Source: Fontivivens sp964399735 (GTDB lineage: Bacteria; Zhuqueibacterota; Zhuqueibacteria; Residuimicrobiales; Krinioviventaceae). From it: 64,000 nucleotides of DNA. The notes below the pieces were generated by a model. The model saw nothing but the letters and a program-made list of their open reading frames with translations. It was not told the DNA's origin and searched no databases. Of the stretch, positions 17,727-27,236 are shown in pieces. The stretch is from assembly GCA_964399735.1 (NCBI GenBank), contig CAYNSO010000003.1, positions 56,483 to 120,482 on the forward strand, written 5' to 3'. The first letter of the stretch is position 1. Every line of letters starts with the position of its first letter. The position numbers and the translations under genes were made by a program.

Positions 17727-18749
17727 TCATACTGTGTTAGTGTGGCGTGGTTTAAGGTAACCTTGTTCAATGTACCAGTCCGCTGTTTCGTGGATACCCT
17801 TCTGGAGCGTGACACCGGGCTGATAACCCAATTCGGCTTTGGCTTTATTGATCGAAAAAGCCCGATCTTTGATGTAAATATCCACGCGCCGCCGAAAAAT
17901 GGGTGGCTGCACCCGCAGAGGGATACATATCTTTTCACATAAATATCCGGCGCAATAGACCGGCCATAACGGTAGCCTGATAATTTTCAGCTTTATTCCC
18001 AAATCTTGAGCCACGTATTTGGCAAAATCGCACAATGTGCAATACCCGTCACCGGCGATAATGTAAATTTGACCGACTGCTTCGGGGTTTTCTCCTGCCA
18101 GGCGGAAACCTTCAACAATATCCGTTACATGAGTTAAATGATAAAACGGATCCTTGCGGCCCAGCATAATAAAGCGGTTTTTCTGTACCATGCGGTACAT
18201 TTTCAGCATTCGTAAATCACCGGGCCCATAAATACCCGAAGGTCGAACAATTGTTACCGCAAGTTTCTTTTGGCAATGATAAAACATGACCATTTTTTCC
18301 GCTGCAAGTTTGGTCTCTTGATAGATATCACCCGGCTTGCAGGGCGCATTTTCATCAGCAGGTGGATGATCAACATGACCATGCACACCAACGGTGCTGC
18401 AATACACCACCCGTTTTATACCATGACGCAGAGCGGCAATCAGCACATTTTCGGTGCCGGTTACATTAACATTGTAATATTCATGATCCGGCACATTGGC
18501 TGCCCGGTACAAAGCGGCAATGTGAAAAACAATATCCATATCCTGGACGGCTGCCTCAACCTCGGCAGGATTGGTAATGTTGCCATAAACAATTTCAACC
18601 GGCAATGAACGTAAATGGTCAATTTTACTGGAGGCGCGCACCAGGGCACGCACGGAATAACCATGCGTTAACAGGTTTTGCACCATATACCTGCCGGTAA
18701 AACCGGAAGCTCCGGTAACCAGCGCTTTTTTTAGTGTTTGCTCCTGCAT
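17727..18749 (-). CDS. NAD-dependent epimerase/dehydratase (extended SDR)
   Basis: A 340-residue SDR with TGASGFTG at residues 13-20, IVYGNITNP, IAALYRAAN and catalytic YQETK near residue 155. The long C-terminal region with PIFRRRVDIYIKDRAFSINKAKAELGYQP resembles 3-beta-hydroxysteroid-dehydrogenase-like or hopanoid-associated sugar epimerases. It could act on a nucleotide sugar or a lipid-linked sugar. It begins 5 bases after the GlpD-like gene, an unusual neighbour for a sugar-nucleotide enzyme. Confidence 0.84.
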   Translation of the reverse strand: MQEQTLKKALVTGASGFTGRYMVQNLLTHGYSVRALVRASSKIDHLRSLPVEIVYGNITNPAEVEAAVQDMDIVFHIAALYRAANVPDHEYYNVNVTGTENVLIAALRHGIKRVVYCSTVGVHGHVDHPPADENAPCKPGDIYQETKLAAEKMVMFYHCQKKLAVTIVRPSGIYGPGDLRMLKMYRMVQKNRFIMLGRKDPFYHLTHVTDIVEGFRLAGENPEAVGQIYIIAGDGYCTLCDFAKYVAQDLGIKLKIIRLPLWPVYCAGYLCEKICIPLRVQPPIFRRRVDIYIKDRAFSINKAKAELGYQPGVTLQKGIHETADWYIEQGYLKPRHTNTV

Positions 18750-18754
18750 TTTAT

Positions 18755-20428
18755 TTACACCGTTTTATATTTATCTTTAACCTGATTAATTTCAGCAGCA
18801 ATCCGCTCATTATTCCAGCCCAGCTCTCCGGCCATCAGAGCAGCACAAGCTTGCAAACATTCATCAGCAGGGCAATCGCCTGAACCCAGATCGGAGCGGC
18901 GCAACACAAAATCTGCCAGCTTTAATGCGCCTTCTTCGCGAACTGCATTGATAACCTCCGCTTTAATTACCAGAGAATTTTTAACCAGCGGTTGCGCCAG
19001 ATCGGGCTGTTGCTTGATACTGGCAATAATTTGCTTGTATAGCGTGCCATAATTATATAATAAACGGACTAGAATATCTTTGGGCAACACATCCGTATTG
19101 GCGGCAAGTGCATTGGTTATAAAATCATTATAATCATTAATATCGCCGCCGGTCAATGGCTTTTGTCGCGTAGAGAACAACCGGGTATCATTATGCAATT
19201 TTGTCATGACCAGGTTCATGGTTTTTTCCGCCACGTCGCGGGCAGTCGTATATTTTACGCCGACTATACTCAACAATCCATCAACCTGTGCGGTTTTACT
19301 ATAATCGACAATCCGGTAATGCGGCAGTAGTTGTACATCCTCACCAGGCCTGGGCTCGGCAGCCAGAGGCAGCACGCCGCCATGTACATAGGTAATGTCG
19401 CTGCGCTGTAATTTCAATTCCGGCAAAAGAACATTCAGCTCCTGCAGCAGGTCTTGAACATCAGTTTCTTTTACTTTAAAAGAGTCTGCATCGCCATTAT
19501 AGGGCAAATGCGAAGTGCCAATAACTGTATAATCGCGCCAGGGAGTGATAAATAATAAACGGCGTTTGTTGCGGCGGTATTGCTTGCCTTCACGAAACTC
19601 GATATTGCTGGATATACCAAAAGCATAATTGTTGTTAATTTTGCGTTTCAGCACAATATTCATGGCTTTGGAAAGGATGAATTTGGGTGCAGCTGCAGAA
19701 TCAACCAACCCGGCGATTTTATTTGTCCATGGCCCGGCTGTGGTCACTATCATTTTTGCATTGATTTCATATTCCGTACCATTCAAAACATCTTTAACCC
19801 GCGCACCGGTAATTTGGTTACCATTTTTTAAAAAGGAAACCGCTTCCATATAATTAAACACATCAGCGCCATTGTTGGCAGCAGCCAGGATAAAAGAGAT
19901 TACCAGGCGTTCCGTGTTGTATGCCTGTGCGTCATACCATACCGCAGCGCCGGTAAAATTACTGTCCATCAATACCGGCATTTCTGCCGCGCAGGTGCGG
20001 CGGGAAATTACTTTGCCATTACCAATTCTCTTTTGTGCATCATTGCCGCGATTACGGGTGCAACTGATAATATCATTCATTAATAAACCGGCAAACATGA
20101 CATGCTTGCTTTTCATTGTTAATCCGTATGTTGGCATCATACATGCCAGCGGATGAACAAGGTGCGGAGCTATTTTTAGCATGATCTTGCGTTCGCGAAT
20201 GGATTCCACAGTACGTTTAAAATCCAGCGTTTGTAAATAGCGCAAGCCGCCATGAATAATTTTCAAACTATTGCCGGAGGTTTCTGCAGCGAAATCGGTT
20301 TTTTCAACCAGTGCGACCCGCAAACCACGTGATACTGCTTCCCAGACCAGCGCAGCGCCATACATACCACCACCAATAATTAACAGATCGTATTGTTTGT
20401 CCTGTATATTTTGCAAATTTCTTTTCAT
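18755..20428 (-). CDS. glpD: FAD-dependent glycerol-3-phosphate dehydrogenase
   Basis: About 557 residues. The FAD motif IIGGGMYGAALVWEA is followed by the family signature GNSLKIIHGGLRYLQ and the C-terminal FVLRRSDLG and LGWNNERIAAEI blocks of GlpD. The enzyme oxidises sn-glycerol 3-phosphate to dihydroxyacetone phosphate and passes electrons to quinone. ATG 20428 has AGGA 5 bases upstream; an ATG at 20440 overlaps the methyltransferase stop by 4 bases with a poorer site. GlpD inside a polysaccharide operon is odd. It may oxidise a glycerol-phosphate-like or related 2-hydroxy group used in the polymer, or be a co-opted paralogue. Confidence 0.85.
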   Translation of the reverse strand: MKRNLQNIQDKQYDLLIIGGGMYGAALVWEAVSRGLRVALVEKTDFAAETSGNSLKIIHGGLRYLQTLDFKRTVESIRERKIMLKIAPHLVHPLACMMPTYGLTMKSKHVMFAGLLMNDIISCTRNRGNDAQKRIGNGKVISRRTCAAEMPVLMDSNFTGAAVWYDAQAYNTERLVISFILAAANNGADVFNYMEAVSFLKNGNQITGARVKDVLNGTEYEINAKMIVTTAGPWTNKIAGLVDSAAAPKFILSKAMNIVLKRKINNNYAFGISSNIEFREGKQYRRNKRRLLFITPWRDYTVIGTSHLPYNGDADSFKVKETDVQDLLQELNVLLPELKLQRSDITYVHGGVLPLAAEPRPGEDVQLLPHYRIVDYSKTAQVDGLLSIVGVKYTTARDVAEKTMNLVMTKLHNDTRLFSTRQKPLTGGDINDYNDFITNALAANTDVLPKDILVRLLYNYGTLYKQIIASIKQQPDLAQPLVKNSLVIKAEVINAVREEGALKLADFVLRRSDLGSGDCPADECLQACAALMAGELGWNNERIAAEINQVKDKYKTV

Positions 20429-20436
20429 CAAATTCC

Positions 20437-21177
20437 TCATGCTCTTTTTTGAAATTTAATCGTAATTGGAGTTCCAAATAATTTTATAATCCCAATTTTT
20501 CCAAAAAAACTTTCCACACGAAAAGCAAGACGCGGTGAATTTAATACCCGGTATAATGCAACCGGTAAAAAAAAGCTCTTGAGTTTAATCTCTAAAGCAA
20601 AGCCATGACGTTTAAATTCAGTGTCGACTGTTTTTCCCAAAAAGCCATGATAAGTTTGAATATTCTTATTCAAGGGTTTAAAAAGTTTGCGGAACACCCG
20701 CTCGAAAAGAGACAGGCTGAAATAATTGGGAAAATCCAGCGCAATATCTTTGCGGGATACACGACATAATTCCGCAACCATCCGCTTCCAGTCCACAACG
20801 TGCATAAGTACCCGTGAAGAAACCACTGCGTCAAAGGAATGATCACGAAAGCAGAGCTGATGGGCATCGCAAACAACCGCCTCATAGTGGATATTATGCT
20901 TTTGCGCCAGTTTACGCGCCTGAATCAGCATGTGCAGCGAAGCATCGGAGGCAACGACAAAACCGCGCCGGGCAAAATGGCTGGTCAGCTTGCCGGTGCC
21001 GGCGCCAACATCCAGCATAAATTGAAAATGGGGAATCAGCTTGTCATATAGTTCCGTTTCATATTGCTTTAAAAATGCGCCAAATCCGGAACCGAAACGA
21101 TCCTTTTCATAATCATCTGCAAAATGGGCGTCGGCATACAAGGAATAACTGTAATGTTTTTTTATATTTTTTTTCAA
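20437..21177 (-). CDS. Class I SAM-dependent methyltransferase
   Basis: About 246 residues. The SAM-binding motif I is MLDVGAGTGKLTSHFARRG, followed by VASDASLHML, VVCDAHQLCFRDHSFDAVVSS, matching the Methyltransf_11 type. The open frame extends to 21348 but would overlap the GT4 gene by over 150 bases. TTG 21177 has GAGG 5 bases upstream and leaves a 13-base gap, so I use it. The target could be a sugar hydroxyl or a lipid carrier; the sequence does not tell. It is translationally close to glpD. Confidence 0.85.
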   Translation of the reverse strand: MKKNIKKHYSYSLYADAHFADDYEKDRFGSGFGAFLKQYETELYDKLIPHFQFMLDVGAGTGKLTSHFARRGFVVASDASLHMLIQARKLAQKHNIHYEAVVCDAHQLCFRDHSFDAVVSSRVLMHVVDWKRMVAELCRVSRKDIALDFPNYFSLSLFERVFRKLFKPLNKNIQTYHGFLGKTVDTEFKRHGFALEIKLKSFFLPVALYRVLNSPRLAFRVESFFGKIGIIKLFGTPITIKFQKRA

Positions 21178-21190
21178 ACAAGCCTCAATA

Positions 21191-22384
21191 TTAATTCTGA
21201 TAACCTTGCAGGGCCATATCCAAAATTTTACCTGTTTTATCAAGATAATTCTGATAGCTGTATTGACGTTCAGCGAGTTGGCGGGCAGCTTGCACCATTC
21301 CGGTTCGCCGCGATTCATCTTGCAAAATTGCAATAATTCCGGCGGCAAAATCTTCCGGCTCGGCGCGAGTCAGCACAGCGACTGAATCATCCAATATCTG
21401 TGTATGAGTAATATGGCGTGTTGCAACAATCGGTTTTCCTGAACGCAAATAAGAATATATTTTTAGCGGTGAATTATTGCCCTTTAAACGGGGCGATACC
21501 AGTACATCTGCCAGTTGTACAAACGCCGGGATTATTTGAGGTTGCACAAAACCGGTAAAAATCATATTTTCGCCGAATCCAGTCTTGAACGCCATGTTAC
21601 GGTAAAACTGTTGCTGCGCTTCATTACCACCCACCAATACAAAACGCACGGCATCACCATATTTTTTAATGACCGGAACGGCGCTCTGTACCAACAGGTC
21701 AATGCCCTGATATGGCTCAAAAGTGCCATAGTATAAAATTACCGTTTTCCCGGCTAGCCCATATTCAGTTTGCAGGCGCTGCAATGCGTTTTCATCGGGG
21801 GGAAAAACCAAACTGTTATCTGCAACATTTTCAATAAGCAGGCTTTTTTTATTCGGAAAATTCTCTTCCACATAATGTTGCAACTCCGGGCAAATAGTAA
21901 TGACTGCACTGGCGCTTTTAATGGTATATTGTTCCAAACGATCAAACAATTTTAAAAATGGTTTAAACCCGGTAAACTTGAAATTAGTCAATTGCTGCGG
22001 CAGGCTGGAATGCATGTCATACAAATGCGGGATGTTGTAGCGTTTGGCTAAAAATGCACCCCAAAAGCTGGCTTCCTCATGAGTATGAATAATGTCGTAT
22101 TTATTTTTCCGTAATAATTTTATGGTTAGAATAATAAGAAATAAATCCAGAAAAATTTTGGTTTTTGAAGGCCCCACTTTAACTTTACGAACAAAAGGGA
22201 TACGGGCAGACCGATAGATTGTAACACCATCAATAAGCACATTTTGACCGACCGGATAGGTAACCAAATCTACCTGGTGCCCAAGTAAAGACAGGGCTTT
22301 CATACGATGTAAAACACTAAAAGGAGTGCCGCGGGGCTGAAACCAGGGTTGAGGCGCCAGCATTAAAATCCGTAATTTTTTCAT
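21191..22384 (-). CDS. Family 4 glycosyltransferase (WcaI-like)
   Basis: About 397 residues. The N-terminus reads MLAPQPWFQPRGTPFSVLHRMKAL, the glycine-rich loop of GT4/WcaI-like transferases; the C-terminal domain has ILYYGTFEPYQG, FVLVGGN and NSPLKIYSYLRSGKPIVAT. It lacks the usual E-x7-E spacing, as is common in this branch. ATG 22384 is preferred over a GTG at 22411 because the protein then starts MKKLRILML. It acts on a membrane-linked acceptor in the cytosol and follows the initiating transferase by 57 bases, so it may add an early sugar. Confidence 0.85.
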   Translation of the reverse strand: MKKLRILMLAPQPWFQPRGTPFSVLHRMKALSLLGHQVDLVTYPVGQNVLIDGVTIYRSARIPFVRKVKVGPSKTKIFLDLFLIILTIKLLRKNKYDIIHTHEEASFWGAFLAKRYNIPHLYDMHSSLPQQLTNFKFTGFKPFLKLFDRLEQYTIKSASAVITICPELQHYVEENFPNKKSLLIENVADNSLVFPPDENALQRLQTEYGLAGKTVILYYGTFEPYQGIDLLVQSAVPVIKKYGDAVRFVLVGGNEAQQQFYRNMAFKTGFGENMIFTGFVQPQIIPAFVQLADVLVSPRLKGNNSPLKIYSYLRSGKPIVATRHITHTQILDDSVAVLTRAEPEDFAAGIIAILQDESRRTGMVQAARQLAERQYSYQNYLDKTGKILDMALQGYQN

Positions 22385-22441
22385 ATCTCCGGGTTCATTC
22401 CTTCCAGTCACATATTCAGTTACGTGTAATAAATCCCGATC

Positions 22442-23899
22442 CTACTCGGCTCCATATCCTGTTATCACGACAAAAAATGTTTTCATCATGATCCGCCAAT
22501 CCAGCATTAAAGACCAGTTATCAATATATTCCAAATCCATTTTCATCCACTGATCAAAAGACAGCTTGTTCCTACCACTAACCTGCCAAATGCAGGTAAT
22601 GCCAGGCTTTAAAGATAAGCGCCGGCGCTGCCAGATTTTATAATTTTCCACTTCACTGACTATTGGCGGCCGCGGCCCGACAATACTCATATCGCCTTTT
22701 AAAACATTAAATAATTGCGGTAATTCATCAATGCTGGTTTTGCGAATAAATGAACCGACTTTGGTTATGCGCGGGTCTTTTTTAATTTTAAAGACCGGTC
22801 CGTCCATTTCATTATCCTCCTGCAACTCTGCTTTCATCTCTTCGGCATTATTTACCATAGAGCGAAATTTATAAAGAATGAACTTGCGGCCCTTTAAGCC
22901 GCAACGCACCTGTTTGAACAAAATTGGCCCTTTGGAGGTAACTTTGATCGCAATCGCGGTTATCAGCATAATTGGAGAAAGCACAATTAATGATAATGCG
23001 GATATAAGAATATCTAGTAATCGTTTGATAAAAAGCTGCCATTCGCGGGCATGAAAAGTTTTAAATTCCAGCAGCGGAAAACCGTTAAAGTCCGTTTGCC
23101 GGGTATGCGCCAAAGTTAAATTGTAAAAATCCAGCGAAAGAGCTGTAGTAATGCCCACCTCTTCACAGGCCAGAATAGCTTCTTCAATCAAGGGCAGCCA
23201 ATGCCGGGGAACAACAAAGATAACCTGGTCTATAACTATCTGGTTGATAATAAAGGGAATATCTTTGATGCGGCCCATCACCCGGTAACCGGCAATTTTT
23301 TTGCCATACAGGGCATGGTCGTCGTCAATCAGACCGACAATTTTCAAGCCCCAGTTGCCATGGTTGTGCACAGCATCAATAAATTCCAAAGCTCTTTTGC
23401 CGGTTCCAACAATTAACAGATTCTCCTGGTTTAATCCCTTGGAATGAACATTATCCAAAATTTTTAAAAGCGCCCACTTTTCCAGCAAGATTAATAAATA
23501 CGCGGTAGCAGCATAAACAACAAAGAACAAACGGCTGGTCATTTGTAGTTTAGCTAAAAAGACAAAGTTACCGGAGGCAAGCGTTGCCCATAACCCGGAA
23601 ACAATAATAAGCCAGACTAATTTCCGAAAAGGTCTGGTACGGTAACCCTCATATATTCCATAAATGGAAAATATAACTACCCAAATCAGTGGAAAGCCCC
23701 CAAACAACATCCAGAAATTGCTGGCAAAATTTACAAATCCGGAAAAAGTAGCGCTGGTAGCATAGGCTTTAATATTTAACTGGGCTACCTGGCGAATAAA
23801 TTCATCAAGAAAATAGGCAATAGGAAAAACAACAAGAAGCACAAAAAAATCAATGCCTTTTAAAATATTACCTAAAAACTTTTCTCGTTCAGATACCAT
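22442..23899 (-). CDS. Polyprenyl-phosphate hexose-1-phosphate transferase (WbaP/WcaJ type)
   Basis: A 485-residue initiating enzyme. Five hydrophobic segments in the first 150 residues precede a Rossmann-like domain (LLIVGTGKRALEFI). The catalytic bacterial sugar transferase domain occupies about residues 285-485, with KRLLDILISALSL, LYKFRSM, DELPQLFNVLKGDMSIVGPRP and LKPGITCIWQVSGRN. It transfers a hexose-1-phosphate from a UDP-sugar to undecaprenyl phosphate, starting the repeat unit at the inner membrane. It sits 21 bases after the epimerase, next to the exporter and copolymerase genes, as in Wzx/Wzy-type clusters. Confidence 0.93.
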   Translation of the reverse strand: MVSEREKFLGNILKGIDFFVLLVVFPIAYFLDEFIRQVAQLNIKAYATSATFSGFVNFASNFWMLFGGFPLIWVVIFSIYGIYEGYRTRPFRKLVWLIIVSGLWATLASGNFVFLAKLQMTSRLFFVVYAATAYLLILLEKWALLKILDNVHSKGLNQENLLIVGTGKRALEFIDAVHNHGNWGLKIVGLIDDDHALYGKKIAGYRVMGRIKDIPFIINQIVIDQVIFVVPRHWLPLIEEAILACEEVGITTALSLDFYNLTLAHTRQTDFNGFPLLEFKTFHAREWQLFIKRLLDILISALSLIVLSPIMLITAIAIKVTSKGPILFKQVRCGLKGRKFILYKFRSMVNNAEEMKAELQEDNEMDGPVFKIKKDPRITKVGSFIRKTSIDELPQLFNVLKGDMSIVGPRPPIVSEVENYKIWQRRRLSLKPGITCIWQVSGRNKLSFDQWMKMDLEYIDNWSLMLDWRIMMKTFFVVITGYGAE

Positions 23900-23920
23900 A
23901 AAATATTACAAAACTTTCTG

Positions 23921-24874
23921 TCAAACAGAATTCTTGTTATTGAACCACTGTATAAATTTATCAATACCGGCTTCAATGGCAACTTGCGGATTATAATTCA
24001 AATCCTGCTTTGCCCGGCTGATATCGGCAAATGTAATTGGCACATCACCAGGTTGATCCGGCTTCCAGTCAATAATGGCTTTTTTCCCCAAACCTTTTTG
24101 TATCAAATCAATCAGATACATTAATTCAACCGTATTCGATTCACCAAGGTTATAGATATGGTAACCGTCGCAATGCAAAATTGCTGCTTGTATCCCCTGT
24201 AATATATCATCTATAAAAGTATAGTCACGCCGGCTTTTACCGTTGCCAAAAACCGGAATGGGTTTACCATTGTCAATTAAATTGGCAAATTTATGAATAG
24301 CCATATCCGGTCTCTGCCGTGGACCATAGACAGTAAAAAAACGCAGGCAATTAACAGAAATCTTGTAAAGTTTATGATAGGTGTAACAAACCAATTCGCC
24401 GGCTTTTTTAGTGGCAGCATAAGGCGAAATGGGGTTATCAACAGAATCACTCTCGCTGAATGGCACTTTATCATTGGCGCCATATACGGAAGATGAAGAA
24501 GCAAACACAAACCCGGATACATCATGTTCCCTGCACATTTCCAGCAAATGCATGGTACCCTGCACGTTCACTCTTTCATACAATAATGGTTCCTGGATTG
24601 AAGGCCTTACACCGGCGCGGGCAGCCAGGTGAACAATAACGTCGAATTTATGCGCGGAAAAAATCTTTTGCAGCAACGGCAGGTCAAGAATATCGCCTTC
24701 AATCAGTTGGTAATTTTTATGCGCCAACAGTTCTTTGATATTGTTTCTTTTTATAGCCGGATCATAATAGTTGTTAAAATTATCCAGGCACACAACATCA
24801 TCCCCCTGTTTTACCAATCTTTCACTCAAATGTGAGCCAATAAAACCGGCGCCCCCGGTGACCAATAACTTCAT
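23921..24874 (-). CDS. UDP-glucuronate 4-epimerase-like nucleotide-sugar epimerase
   Basis: About 317 residues of the extended SDR family. GGAGFIGSHLSERLV binds NAD; LDNFNNYYD, HLAARAGVRPS and catalytic YAATKKAGE follow. The NNYYD and RAGVRPS stretches are typical of GalE-like epimerases acting on UDP-glucuronate or UDP-GlcNAc. ATG 24874 lies 6 bases after AAGGG; the ATG one codon earlier is too close. It probably supplies a nucleotide sugar to the adjacent initiating transferase. Confidence 0.87.
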   Translation of the reverse strand: MKLLVTGGAGFIGSHLSERLVKQGDDVVCLDNFNNYYDPAIKRNNIKELLAHKNYQLIEGDILDLPLLQKIFSAHKFDVIVHLAARAGVRPSIQEPLLYERVNVQGTMHLLEMCREHDVSGFVFASSSSVYGANDKVPFSESDSVDNPISPYAATKKAGELVCYTYHKLYKISVNCLRFFTVYGPRQRPDMAIHKFANLIDNGKPIPVFGNGKSRRDYTFIDDILQGIQAAILHCDGYHIYNLGESNTVELMYLIDLIQKGLGKKAIIDWKPDQPGDVPITFADISRAKQDLNYNPQVAIEAGIDKFIQWFNNKNSV

Positions 24875-24900
24875 CATCTACCCTTAATAAAGATCAAACC

Positions 24901-27219
24901 CTAATAATGATAATAACTATATGTATTATTCAAGATGGCCGTTTCCGAACCGTTCAATATTACACCAATAAGATTTACATTTACATTGCTAAACAACTCT
25001 AATTTTTCCTGGGCAATCTTTCTATCCGTTTGCCCGGCTTTAACAACCACGGCAACGGCATCCATCTGAGTACCAATTACCACACAATCAGTCGCCGCTT
25101 CAAGGGGGGGAGCATCGAAGAGGATAAAATCAAATTTTCGGCGCGCTTCATCAAGAAAATGACGCATTTGCTGCGAGCCCAATAATTCCGAAGGATTGGG
25201 GATCATCGATCCGCAGCTGATAATCGACAAATTGGGAATATGAGTCTGCTGTACCACACTGGACAATGTTACCCGGTTATTTAAATAATTTGTAAAACCC
25301 GGCTCCTTTTTCATCCCAAAAGTGTTATGCAACACACCGCGGCGTAAATCGGCATCGACCAGCAGGGTATTGGTTCGCTGTTGAGCAAGAATAATAGCCA
25401 GGTTGCTGGCGGTAAACGATTTGCCCTCTTCCGGGCTGATACTGGTAAGCAGCAACGTGTGAATTCGCCCGGTATTTTTTGAAAACATTAAATGAGTGCG
25501 CAAAGCGCGGTACGATTCCCCTATGGGTGTGGGTGAATAATCATGTGTGACCAATTGTCGGTCTATTTGCTTGGCTTTTTCAAAATCCTGATATTCTTTG
25601 ATATTGCCAAATTTTACTATTGGTATTGCGCCCAAAACCGGCAAATTCAAAAGTCTTTCAACATCGTTAAATGACCGGATCTTGTTATCAGAAATTTCCA
25701 AAAGCAGGGCAATAACAACACCTAAAATTAAACCCAAACCTCCGCCCAGTAAAACCCGCGACATTTTGCTGGGGTTAATTGGCGAAGTTGGTGTTATGGC
25801 CCGATCAAGAATAGCAATTTCATTTTCTTCAACTACATCGGCCAGTTCCATTTTTTGCATTTCCTGCAGTAACAGAAAATACTTGTCCTCGGCAATTTTC
25901 TTCTTCCGTTCCAGTTCCATAAAGCGATACTGATCCTGTGGCAGTAAATTTAGCTGTGTTTGAATACCAGATAAATCCGTGCGATATTCCGATTCGCGTC
26001 TTGCCAGGGTATTACGAAAACTGGAAGCAAAATTGGTGATCTCTTTGTGAGTTGTGCGAATATTATTCATTACCTCCAACAATTCCGGATGATCGGGCGA
26101 GAATTGTTGATAGAGCATGTCGTATTGCTTGTTCAAAGCCTGCAATTGCTGCTTGAGGATTGCCATTTTAGTTTCATTAACAAACATCGGGTTATTGGCA
26201 ATTTCTGTAACAATAAAACTGCGGTATTGATCGGGGTCAGGCTCGGAATCGGCTTTATCCAGCCGATCCAGGTATTCGGTCAGTTGATTCCTTTGCCGCG
26301 GTAAATCCCGAAGCGCTTTATCATAATCGGTAAGCCGATCCAGCAATCTTTTCTTTTCGCCGTCCAGACTAAGCGGATAGCGTGAATAAAAACTACGCAG
26401 TTCAGCCTCAACAGCGTTCACTTTAACTTCTGCAGTTTTTAATTGTTTGGAAATAATATCCCTTTTTAAATCTACATCTCGGGTTTTTAAATTCATACTT
26501 TGGTCGACATATACTTCGGCAATTCGGTTCAACTTTTTCGGCAAGAGTTCAGGGTCGGTACCGTTCATTTGCAGGATCATATACGAACCGCCGCCAAAGA
26601 AATCTACACTCAAATCTCTGGATATAGCGTCTGCGGCTTTATCAATTGATACAACTTTGAATTTGATCTCTTTGGGAAACTCGACAGCGTGGGGTTGTAG
26701 TTGGAAAGTAATGCCATTCCCGCTGCGTTCGCTGGCAACTGCGTCCCATACATTGGCGCTATCGAGCACTGTTCCACCGGTGCTATCCATAAAAACAAAA
26801 TAATAATTTCCGGCTTCGTCAATTGAAACTTTGTATTTACCAATAACCGGGCTTTCGCTGGTATAATAGCTAAAAAATATTTCATCAGCGCTTTTCATTG
26901 TGGTATCCTGAAGCACAATTGCCAGCCCTAACTGGGCAGTAACCCGGTTAATAAATGTGCGGCTGCGAATTTCACCCTTGCGCTCATTGTTCCAGAATTG
27001 GCCGGCGTCCTGATCGATCGATCTTATTTTCAAATTTACATAAGCCCGGTAAATGGGCACCTGGTTTCTGGCTTTTAAATAAAAAGGCACTGCTACCAAT
27101 ATCATACATACCAGTATCAGATATTTTCTTTTCCAAATGCCTTTAATATACTTTTGGAAATCAATTTGAGAAACATTTGCTGGTTCTGCAGGTATATGTA
27201 GATTGTCTAATTCTTCCAT
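24901..27219 (-). CDS. Polysaccharide copolymerase fused to BY-type tyrosine kinase (Wzz/Wzc-like)
   Basis: A 772-residue inner-membrane protein. A Wzz domain starts with the first membrane segment (LILVCMILVAVPFYL, about 34-48), a long periplasmic coiled coil spans about 240-450, and a second segment (LLGGGLGLILGVVIALLLEI) precedes the cytoplasmic kinase. There, SPEEGKSFTASN is a Walker A variant, LLVDADLRRG is Walker A' and FDFILFDAPP is Walker B. The tyrosine-rich tail TYSYYHY is the autophosphorylation cluster. These proteins set chain length and couple synthesis to export through a Wza-like channel, here encoded 18 bases upstream. Confidence 0.94.
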   Translation of the reverse strand: MEELDNLHIPAEPANVSQIDFQKYIKGIWKRKYLILVCMILVAVPFYLKARNQVPIYRAYVNLKIRSIDQDAGQFWNNERKGEIRSRTFINRVTAQLGLAIVLQDTTMKSADEIFFSYYTSESPVIGKYKVSIDEAGNYYFVFMDSTGGTVLDSANVWDAVASERSGNGITFQLQPHAVEFPKEIKFKVVSIDKAADAISRDLSVDFFGGGSYMILQMNGTDPELLPKKLNRIAEVYVDQSMNLKTRDVDLKRDIISKQLKTAEVKVNAVEAELRSFYSRYPLSLDGEKKRLLDRLTDYDKALRDLPRQRNQLTEYLDRLDKADSEPDPDQYRSFIVTEIANNPMFVNETKMAILKQQLQALNKQYDMLYQQFSPDHPELLEVMNNIRTTHKEITNFASSFRNTLARRESEYRTDLSGIQTQLNLLPQDQYRFMELERKKKIAEDKYFLLLQEMQKMELADVVEENEIAILDRAITPTSPINPSKMSRVLLGGGLGLILGVVIALLLEISDNKIRSFNDVERLLNLPVLGAIPIVKFGNIKEYQDFEKAKQIDRQLVTHDYSPTPIGESYRALRTHLMFSKNTGRIHTLLLTSISPEEGKSFTASNLAIILAQQRTNTLLVDADLRRGVLHNTFGMKKEPGFTNYLNNRVTLSSVVQQTHIPNLSIISCGSMIPNPSELLGSQQMRHFLDEARRKFDFILFDAPPLEAATDCVVIGTQMDAVAVVVKAGQTDRKIAQEKLELFSNVNVNLIGVILNGSETAILNNTYSYYHY

Positions 27220-27236
27220 AATTTTCTTTTTTCACA

